Source: an uncultured Bacteroidales bacterium
GTDB lineage: Bacteria > Bacteroidota > Bacteroidia > Bacteroidales > UBA932
Assembly (NCBI GenBank): GCA_902461985.1
Contig: CABQAB010000070.1
Coordinates: 1-8,708, forward strand
DNA length: 8,708 nt
Reading direction: 5' to 3'
Position 1 is the stretch's first letter, and every line of letters begins with the position of its first letter. Under the pieces are notes generated by a model. The model was not told the DNA's origin. It worked only from the letters and a program-made list of their open reading frames with translations, and searched no databases. Both the position numbers and the translations under genes were made by a program. Positions 1 through 6,276 of this stretch are shown piece after piece.

Positions 1-1137
1 GATGAGACCGGACTCCTTGCCGGCGCCGCGCATTTCCTGTACCGTAACGAAGTGGTCCTCAACGGTGGCGGCAGCTTCACTACAGGAAGCTACAATGGTT
101 CGCGTGACCAGATTACCATGACAGGCCCGGCTTTCCTGAAATATGCCGTCGCCAATGCCGGTTGGGAGCGGGCGAAGAAACTGGATGTAGGTCTTGATGT
201 GACTCTTTTCAACCAGCTTGACATAACATTGGACTATTTCTATGACAGGCGCGACAGAATCCTGCAGAAACGCAGCTCGTGGCCTGCTATGCTCGGCTAT
301 TCCTCCACCACTCCATGGGCCAATGTGGGAAAGGTGGACAACCAGGGTGTCGAACTTAGCGTCAACTGGCGCAAGAATTTCAGGGAAGACCTGTCAGTGG
401 ATCTCCGGGGCAACTTTGCATGCACAAAGAACAAGTATGTCTACATTGATGAACCTGACTATCCCTACGTCTGGCAGACACAGACTGGCAAATCCCTTTC
501 CGCCACTTATGGATATATTGCCGACGGACTTTTCAGGGATGACAAAGATATAATGAATTCTCCGTCTCAGACATCTCTCGGCGGCAATCCAATGCCGGGT
601 GACATCAAATACCGTGATGTAAACGGTGACGGGATGATTACGGAAGATGACAAGGTGATGATTTCTGAATATGGCCGTCAGCCGGGTATACAGTTCGGAC
701 TTGGATTCAACCTCGTGTGGCGCGGATTCGATTTCGGAGTATTTTTCAACGGTTCTGCACGGAGGACTCTGATGATAGACGGGATATCCTCTTTCTGTGC
801 CGATGATTTCCACCAGGACCGCAACCTTATGAAATTCATAGCTGATGACTATTATCATGCTGACAGGAATAATCTTGATGCCGCATATCCCCGTCTGGGA
901 ACGACTCCCACGGAGGTGCAGAACAATATGGTGCCGAGTACGTTCTGGATGCGTAACGGCTCTTTCATCCGTTTCAAGACACTTGAACTGGGATACTCGT
1001 TCCCGTTTGTCCGCATCTATTTCAGCGGAGACAACCTGGCTGTATGGAGTCCGTTCAAATATTGGGACCCTGAGCTGTTCTATTATTCCTATCCGTTGCA
1101 CCGGACTTTCAGTCTGGGCCTGCAGTTCACTTTCTGA
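1..1137 (+). CDS. SusC-family TonB-dependent outer-membrane transporter, C-terminal part (5' truncated by window)
   Basis: The reading frame is open from base 1 and ends at TGA 1135-1137, giving the last 378 residues of a protein family that is usually about 1000 residues. A GTG at base 52 is internal and not the start. What is visible is the outer-membrane beta-barrel half. It has alternating aromatic/polar strands, for example LDVGLDVTLFNQLDITLDYF, and ends FSLGLQFTF with a terminal Phe, the usual signal for outer-membrane insertion. A calcium-binding-like loop DVNGDGMITEDD (bases 616-651) sits between strands, as is common in SusC proteins. The family imports oligosaccharides across the outer membrane using TonB energy, with a SusD lipoprotein as lid. 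That partner follows after 18 bases. The plug domain and N-terminal extension lie outside the window, so regulator coupling cannot be judged. The family call is firm; the substrate is not visible. Confidence 0.93.
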   Translation, partial: DETGLLAGAAHFLYRNEVVLNGGGSFTTGSYNGSRDQITMTGPAFLKYAVANAGWERAKKLDVGLDVTLFNQLDITLDYFYDRRDRILQKRSSWPAMLGYSSTTPWANVGKVDNQGVELSVNWRKNFREDLSVDLRGNFACTKNKYVYIDEPDYPYVWQTQTGKSLSATYGYIADGLFRDDKDIMNSPSQTSLGGNPMPGDIKYRDVNGDGMITEDDKVMISEYGRQPGIQFGLGFNLVWRGFDFGVFFNGSARRTLMIDGISSFCADDFHQDRNLMKFIADDYYHADRNNLDAAYPRLGTTPTEVQNNMVPSTFWMRNGSFIRFKTLELGYSFPFVRIYFSGDNLAVWSPFKYWDPELFYYSYPLHRTFSLGLQFTF

Positions 1138-1155
1138 ATCAATCAATAAGACAAT

Positions 1156-3093
1156 ATGAATATCCTCGAAAATATATGCAAAAAGGCAGCTGTTGCTGCT
1201 GCCGCGCTGGCTGTTACCTGCTGCAGCTATCTTGATGTCGTGCCTCCTGAAACGGCGGACATTCCGGATACGATGAAGGACAAGACGGATGCCCTGGCAT
1301 TCCTTTACAGCTGCTATACCTGTGTAAGCGAAAACCACGGGTTCGGAACGTTGGGCTCACATGAGGTCTCTACCGACGAGGCTGTCAATCCCCAGGCTTG
1401 GGGACGCCTCGGGCAGGTGACTGCATGGGACCAGCTGTCAGCTACAGTGCAGTCGAACAATCCTGTATTCAATCTGCCGTGGACTGTGACTTACGATGCT
1501 CTCGGACAATGCAATCTTTTTGAGAAGATTCTCAATCAGAGCGACCCTAAGGAGGTTACGCAGGCGGACCGTGACCGTTGGCTGGCGGAAATCAAGTTTC
1601 TGCGTGCCTATTATCATTTCAGGCTTCTTGAAAACTACGGTCCAGTCCCTATTATAGACCACTATTACGAAACCTCCACTAAAAAGGAAGACCTTCCCGG
1701 GCGCAGTCATTTTGACTGGTGTGTGGACCGCATAGTCGGGTGGCTGGATGAAGCTGCCGCTGTCCTGCCTGTATCGGTGGAATCATCCGAACTCGGACGT
1801 GCCACATCTCTTGTATGCAAGGCTCTGAAAGGGCGTGTGCTTCTTTATGCCGCCTCTCCGCTCTGGAACGGTTCTTTTCCTCATACGAACTGGAGTAATG
1901 CCGTATATGAGACACCGGGCTACGGTACGGCCCTTGTCAGCGCGACATACAGCAGGGAAAAATGGGTGCGTGCCCGCAATGCCTGTGAGGAGGCCCTGGA
2001 GTTTGCCTTGGCGGAAGGCAAGCGCTCATTCTACACCCTTGAGGCCTCGGAATCCCAGAGGATTTCTGAAGATGTTCCGCTTCCCGATATTCCTGGTGTG
2101 GACGATGATTTCAGGAGGAAGGTAATGAAAATCCGTTATGCCAACAATACTGTCGAGACTGAAGGAAACCGTGAAATAATTTGGAGTGTCATCTCCAGTC
2201 CTTCCCGTTATCTTTTCTGGCAGGCGGATATGTATCCCCACAATATCGGAGTGCTCAACAGCGGCGGTTTCTATGGAGGCGTGACGGCCCTTGCCCCTTG
2301 TCTGTATACAGTGGAGCATTTCTATACGCAGAACGGTGTGCTTCCAAAGGACGACCCTGAACTTCCGAGGTCCGGCTGGTTCGAGTCGGCTGGCTATATC
2401 GGGCGTGAGGATATCATCAAGCTGAATACCAGACGTGAACCCAGGTTCTATGCCAACATATCGTTTGACGGTGACGAGTATTCGTCGCTCCTTAAGGCCG
2501 GTTCTCCTCTGATCATTGATGCGAAAAGTTCCACAGCGCACGGATATAACCCTACAAGATATGTCTGGGACAACAATGTGACCGGTTTCTATACCAAGAA
2601 GTGGTGCCAGCCAAATGTATCATGGCGTCCGGACGGTGCTCTCACTGCACGTCAGATAGGTATGCGTCTGATACATCTGTCCGAACTGTATCTCAATCTT
2701 GCAGAATGTGAGGAGGCTCTCGGCAATACAGATGAGGCGCTGGCTGCCCTGAATGCAGTGCGCAGGCATGCAGAAGTACGGGACATTACAGAAGATGACT
2801 TTTCCATGATGTCTTTGCGCGACTGGATACGCAACGAGCGTTTTATCGAACTGTATGCAGAGGGACACCGCTACTATGATGCCAGACGCTGGATGATAGC
2901 TTCACAGGTGTTCAGGAGCGGGACGCGCGAAGGCCTGAATGCATTGGGAAAGACTGACCCTACTTTTGAGGAATTCAATGTGCGTACCAGGGTGGACCAG
3001 CCTTTCAGCTGGAGTGACCGTATGTATATGCTTCCTATTCCATCAAGTGAAATCTACAGCAACCCCCAGCTTGTCCAGGCTCCGGGATATTAG
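1156..3093 (+). CDS. SusD-family (RagB/SusD) starch/glycan-binding outer-membrane lipoprotein
   Basis: This 645-residue protein is the expected partner of the SusC gene 18 bases upstream; it would bind glycan at the cell surface and cap the transporter. It starts with a basic/hydrophobic signal peptide and a lipobox around residues 19-23 (AVTCC, lipidated Cys 22 or 23), followed by SYLDVVPPE, the usual start of mature SusD proteins. Helical TPR-like hallmarks follow. Residues about 141-167 contain the AEIKFLRAYYHFRLLENYG block, about 504-523 contain HLSELYLNLAECEEALG, and about 559-579 contain RNERFIELYAEGHRYYDARRW. The C-terminus carries the family signature PIPSSEIYSNPQLVQAPGY. It is somewhat longer than many SusD proteins (500-600 residues), so the ligand-binding loops may be extended. 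The start follows an A-rich leader; no Shine-Dalgarno site is evident. Ligand specificity cannot be read from the sequence. Confidence 0.96.
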   Translation: MNILENICKKAAVAAAALAVTCCSYLDVVPPETADIPDTMKDKTDALAFLYSCYTCVSENHGFGTLGSHEVSTDEAVNPQAWGRLGQVTAWDQLSATVQSNNPVFNLPWTVTYDALGQCNLFEKILNQSDPKEVTQADRDRWLAEIKFLRAYYHFRLLENYGPVPIIDHYYETSTKKEDLPGRSHFDWCVDRIVGWLDEAAAVLPVSVESSELGRATSLVCKALKGRVLLYAASPLWNGSFPHTNWSNAVYETPGYGTALVSATYSREKWVRARNACEEALEFALAEGKRSFYTLEASESQRISEDVPLPDIPGVDDDFRRKVMKIRYANNTVETEGNREIIWSVISSPSRYLFWQADMYPHNIGVLNSGGFYGGVTALAPCLYTVEHFYTQNGVLPKDDPELPRSGWFESAGYIGREDIIKLNTRREPRFYANISFDGDEYSSLLKAGSPLIIDAKSSTAHGYNPTRYVWDNNVTGFYTKKWCQPNVSWRPDGALTARQIGMRLIHLSELYLNLAECEEALGNTDEALAALNAVRRHAEVRDITEDDFSMMSLRDWIRNERFIELYAEGHRYYDARRWMIASQVFRSGTREGLNALGKTDPTFEEFNVRTRVDQPFSWSDRMYMLPIPSSEIYSNPQLVQAPGY

Positions 3094-3111
3094 CAGGAAC
3101 AATTGAAAAAC

Positions 3112-4698
3112 ATGATAATGATGAAATTATATCACAAGATACTATTCCATGCCGCATCGGTGTCCTGGATTCTTGCAGGCCTGACCTCATGTCAGGACAT
3201 CAACGGCAATTACGACAGGATAGTCCCCGAAGACTATTATACGGTCATTTCCCTGAAGGAGACTGGGGTTAAGGAGGTGGCGATGTCTGTAGCTGACAGG
3301 CAATATGACTGCGAAGTGCCCGTACTTAAGGGAGGGCTGCATGTCGATGCTGTCGCAGACGTAGTCCTTGAGACTCCCGGGCAGAAATGGGTGGATGAAA
3401 ACTATAACGAGAAGCAGGGAACTGCCTATAAGGTGATTACTCCTTCCATGTACAGTGTTGCGGACTACCATGTCAGGATTCCTTCCGGAGAAAGCGGAAA
3501 GTCTGCTCATGTGATTCTGGATGCTGAGAAAATATATGCTGCAATGCAGCTTCCTGAAAATGCAGGTTCCACCCTGGTGCTTCCTGTGCGTATAGCTTCC
3601 GCATCAGACAAGGTCAATGAAGATAAGGATGTGGTGATTCTCCGGTGCAGTGTGTCTCCGGCAGAGGTGGGCTTTGAAGTCTCGTCCTCAAAGATTAAAC
3701 TTCCGGATGACGAGGACAGCTATACTACATCCATTGTCGTGGGCAAGAACGGTAAAATCAGTACTGACATCCGTTTTGAAATGATGACTCAGGAATATCT
3801 TGACGAACATTACAGCAGACCTGAAGGAGTGCAGTATGTCGCTCTTTCCGGGGATATGTTCAGCATGGAATCTACTGCGGCAATCGATGCCATGGCGGAG
3901 TTCTATACCCATCCGGTGACATTTGACGTGGCCCGGATAAGGGAGGCGTCCGGAAACGGGGTGATGGTGCTTCCTCTTGTCCTTGTTTCGGAAACTCCAT
4001 CGGCTGTAGTATCGCGTTCCGAGATGCTTGTCGAATGCTGTTTCCATGACTATACATTTGCTGAAATTACACAGAAGGAGGGCTGGAGTATACTTTACGG
4101 GTCTGCCGCCATGCCTTTCGGGCCATTCAGGAACATGATTGACGGGGTGGAGAATACTGAAGGCTGGATGTCCCATATTATAGACGGCTTCCCCAACAGT
4201 CAGAATCTCGGAAACCCTTATGCCGTCATAGACCTTGGCCGCAGGGTCATGGTAGGAGAATGCGGTGTTCTGGTCGGCCATTCCGGCTGGTGTGACGTTA
4301 CACCTCAGGCTGTGGAGTTCTTTGTCACTCCTGAGAGCATTCTTGAGCCGCAGCTGAATCAGACGGAATATGGCCTTATCAACGCAAGCGGAAACTGGGG
4401 GAATAAGGACAGATTGTCAGATGACTATCTTGACGTGCACAACAGGCTTAAGGAATTTGATTCCAATGTGCATTGGACAAAGGTTGCGACGGTAAGCGGC
4501 CTTACGCAGACTGTGGACTGCAACGGGACATATATGGTGTCTGTGCCTCAGAGTGTGCTTGCCATGCAGATATATACACGTTATATCAAAGTGGTAGTCA
4601 TACCTTTCCCGGCATCTCAGGCAATCGGAGACCGGACAAAAATAAGTGAAGTGTTCGTGAGCCGCGTCGCCACAATCGACGGGGAGTCCGTGAACTGA
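3112..4698 (+). CDS. DUF1735 (BT_3987-N-like) double-module lipoprotein with C-terminal discoidin-like domain; putative surface glycan-binding protein
   Basis: The protein is about 528 residues. The signal peptide ends in a clear lipobox, LTSC, with the lipidated Cys at residue 27. ATG codons at 3112, 3118 and 3121 are all possible starts, and an in-frame TTG at 3103 lies just upstream; 3112 is chosen as the first ATG, with AGGA at 3095-3098 as a weak distal Shine-Dalgarno-like site. Residues about 35-185 and 190-315 look like two DUF1735 repeats, each with a beta-sandwich pattern and a conserved block (YNEKQGTAYKVITPSMYSV; EYLDEHYSRPEGVQYVALS). Residues about 325-525 resemble an F5/8 type C (discoidin/CBM32-like) module, with the FRNMIDGVENTEGWMS start and the YAVIDLGRRVMVGECGVL strand pair. 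Proteins of this layout sit beside SusC/SusD in PULs, often those acting on host glycans, and are thought to bind glycan at the surface. No catalytic domain is seen. The binding role is inferred from family and position. Confidence 0.85.
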   Translation: MIMMKLYHKILFHAASVSWILAGLTSCQDINGNYDRIVPEDYYTVISLKETGVKEVAMSVADRQYDCEVPVLKGGLHVDAVADVVLETPGQKWVDENYNEKQGTAYKVITPSMYSVADYHVRIPSGESGKSAHVILDAEKIYAAMQLPENAGSTLVLPVRIASASDKVNEDKDVVILRCSVSPAEVGFEVSSSKIKLPDDEDSYTTSIVVGKNGKISTDIRFEMMTQEYLDEHYSRPEGVQYVALSGDMFSMESTAAIDAMAEFYTHPVTFDVARIREASGNGVMVLPLVLVSETPSAVVSRSEMLVECCFHDYTFAEITQKEGWSILYGSAAMPFGPFRNMIDGVENTEGWMSHIIDGFPNSQNLGNPYAVIDLGRRVMVGECGVLVGHSGWCDVTPQAVEFFVTPESILEPQLNQTEYGLINASGNWGNKDRLSDDYLDVHNRLKEFDSNVHWTKVATVSGLTQTVDCNGTYMVSVPQSVLAMQIYTRYIKVVVIPFPASQAIGDRTKISEVFVSRVATIDGESVN

Positions 4699-4730
4699 CA
4701 GTATCTAATCAAACAATAAACAACAAACAG
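4699..4730 (+). promoter_or_regulatory. A-rich, Shine-Dalgarno-less translation leader
   Basis: The 32-base gap before the first GH101-like gene is almost free of G and rich in A and CAA repeats (AAACAATAAACAACAAACAG directly before ATG). Bacteroidetes genes typically start this way, with unstructured A-rich leaders instead of a strong Shine-Dalgarno site. It supports ATG 4731 as the start. No -7 TAnnTTTG promoter element is seen, so the gene is probably read through from upstream. Confidence 0.4.
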
Positions 4731-6215
4731 ATGAAATATAGAATAATAGGTCTGATTTCAGCAGCGGTCTGCTCGTTGGCTCTGTTCTCATCATGTTCGG
4801 ACGGGAAGATGCCGGAGATGGAGCAGGTGCCGGAACTTCCTGACCGGGAAGACAATATATCAGGTGAAGTGTATGACTATACAGTCACCATGAAGCCTGA
4901 ACGTCCTTATATGCATGACTATGACAGGACTCTTATGATGAAGCTTTTCCTTGCCCGTCCGGACGGGCAGGGAGGCTCAAAGGTCGGGCTTACATTTGCT
5001 GATGCCCTGGATGTCATAAAGGGGCTGGATGCCATTACCCGTGGCCTGCCGAAGATTGTCTACCTTGTGGGGTGGCAGTATGAAGGCCATGACTGGAAGT
5101 ACCCTGCGTTCCATGAATTCAACGAGGCCCTGAAACGTCCGGAAGATGCTACGGCTCAGGAGAGCTTCTACTGGCTTCAGGACGAGGCCGCAAAATACAA
5201 TACTACGGTTTCCGTACATGTCCTTGTCCAGGACGCGTATCCTAATTCCCCTCTGTGGCATGAATATGTCAGGAATGACTTTATCTGTCTTGACGCCACC
5301 GGTGCTTTCATAACCCGCGGAACTTTCAACGGTGTGCCCATGTATGACCTCAATATAGTGAACGAATGGAAAAAGGGATACCTTCAGGACCGTCTTGACT
5401 ACCTTGCCGGACTGGTTCGCCTTGATAAGGTCAGGACTATGCATTGCGATGCCTTCTATGCACGTGAAAGCCCATACCATGGAGTTACGGTCGAGCAGAC
5501 GGAAGTTGTGATGCGCAAGATGCTCAGGTATATGCGTGACAAGGAAGTGGACGTGACGGTAGAGTTTCTTGATGACGGCGTGCGTATGGACCCTATGATA
5601 GGTCTCAGTCCTGCAGTATGGTGGCTTGATCTTACCGCAGAGGAACGGGCAGAATTGCCAGCATCCCTGATTGCAGGAGGACAGGAGGGCAAGTTCAATA
5701 ATCTTTGGGAGATGGAGACTTTCCTGTTCGGAGACAATTATCAGGCTGAAAGCGACTTCAATTTTGTGGACTACAGTGGAAATGACCTGAGGTCGGCGTG
5801 GAAAAAGGCGAAGCTTGGTATTGCGACCCGTACTGTTCCATATATGTATTTCAACCGTCATAAGGTGGAAAGCTATGATGCAGTGAACAGGACTGTGACT
5901 TACAGCGGCGGTCTTGTATCGGATTACGGGAATCTGACAGTAACTCATGACGGAGTGCTGCTGCGAGACCACAACAATATCTTCTTCCCGCTTGTCTGGA
6001 TTACTGACCATAAGGAAATCATGGCTTATTCCCAGAACGGATATTCACGCAGGAGCTGGACTCTGCCGGCTGACTGGAATGATGTTACCGCCGTCAATGT
6101 CTGCATCCTGACTGAAGAGGGTCCCGGCACTCCTGAGCGCATGGAAGTGGTGAACCGGTGCATACGGCTTTCCCTTGATGCCAATACCATGGTCTCAATC
6201 CAGCCTGCCGAATAG
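4731..6215 (+). CDS. Compact GH101-like lipoprotein, copy A (putative endo-alpha-N-acetylgalactosaminidase family)
   Basis: This is a 494-residue lipoprotein. The signal peptide ends FSSC (lipidated Cys22), followed by an acidic stretch (SDGKMPEMEQVPELPDRED) that resembles a Bacteroidetes surface-export signal. Residues about 45-390 fit a TIM-barrel GH101 core. GWQYEGHD (114-121) matches the GYGSEGHD substrate motif recalled from pneumococcal GH101. VSVHV carries His163. HCDAFYA carries Asp240, the expected nucleophile (pneumococcal Asp764), and VTVEFL carries Glu278, the expected acid/base (Glu796). The C-terminal beta region has the GH101-like RSWTLPADWNDVTAVNV block (WTLP 443-446). GH101 enzymes release Galbeta1-3GalNAc from Ser/Thr of mucin-type glycoproteins. 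Classical members exceed 1000 residues with many accessory domains, which are absent here, and the tryptophan-rich loop (GWNW in the pneumococcal enzyme) is not conserved. Specificity may therefore differ, or this may be a sister family. Homology was judged from memory without alignment software. Confidence 0.78.
   Translation: MKYRIIGLISAAVCSLALFSSCSDGKMPEMEQVPELPDREDNISGEVYDYTVTMKPERPYMHDYDRTLMMKLFLARPDGQGGSKVGLTFADALDVIKGLDAITRGLPKIVYLVGWQYEGHDWKYPAFHEFNEALKRPEDATAQESFYWLQDEAAKYNTTVSVHVLVQDAYPNSPLWHEYVRNDFICLDATGAFITRGTFNGVPMYDLNIVNEWKKGYLQDRLDYLAGLVRLDKVRTMHCDAFYARESPYHGVTVEQTEVVMRKMLRYMRDKEVDVTVEFLDDGVRMDPMIGLSPAVWWLDLTAEERAELPASLIAGGQEGKFNNLWEMETFLFGDNYQAESDFNFVDYSGNDLRSAWKKAKLGIATRTVPYMYFNRHKVESYDAVNRTVTYSGGLVSDYGNLTVTHDGVLLRDHNNIFFPLVWITDHKEIMAYSQNGYSRRSWTLPADWNDVTAVNVCILTEEGPGTPERMEVVNRCIRLSLDANTMVSIQPAE
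5073..5101 (+). repeat. Direct repeat, copy 1 (29 bases, inside GH101-like copy A)
   Basis: These 29 bases are identical to 6583-6611. They encode the WQYEGHDWKY active-site motif. The repeat comes from the gene duplication and is the longest exact match noticed between the two genes by eye. It is a possible site for recombination between the copies. Confidence 0.75.
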
Positions 6216-6241
6216 GCTGTCATCCCCGGCTGAGTCGGGGA
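6201..6241 (+). promoter_or_regulatory. Two tandem stem-loops across the stop codon of GH101-like copy A
   Basis: Stem-loop 1 pairs CAGCCT (6201-6206) with AGGCTG (6214-6219) around a 7-base loop, and the stop codon TAG (6213-6215) straddles the loop and the 3' arm. Stem-loop 2 pairs TCCCCG (6223-6228) with CGGGGA (6236-6241), again with a 7-base loop. Three bases separate them. No run of T follows, so neither is a standard intrinsic terminator. In this position they could protect the upstream mRNA from 3' decay, cause partial termination, or affect translation of copy B. Short stems like these can also arise by chance; function is inference. Confidence 0.45.
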
Positions 6242-6276
6242 ATCCGAATATTAAAGACAAAATAAAACCAGATAGA

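Noticed and set aside
394..1338. 314-codon open frame on the - strand opposite SusC/SusD
   Set aside because: It lies opposite the well-supported SusC C-terminus and the start of SusD, spans their junction, and its translation has no recognisable domain. It is an antisense shadow.
3103..3111. TTG start for the DUF1735 protein
   Set aside because: In-frame ATG codons at 3112, 3118 and 3121 follow at once and give a normal lipoprotein signal peptide. A TTG start is not needed.
4977..6011. 344-codon open frame on the - strand opposite GH101-like copy A, with a similar one at 6544-7221 opposite copy B
   Set aside because: The two antisense translations resemble each other only because the sense genes are paralogues. 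Neither has a sensible domain, start context or spacing.
6223..6241. Intrinsic terminator ending the operon after copy A
   Set aside because: The stem is only 6 bp and is followed by A-rich sequence without a T-run, and copy B lies in the same orientation 36 bases further on.
6175..6276. Upstream ATG extension of GH101-like copy B by 34 residues
   Set aside because: It would overlap the end of copy A and place 34 non-hydrophobic residues before a perfect lipoprotein signal peptide starting at 6277.
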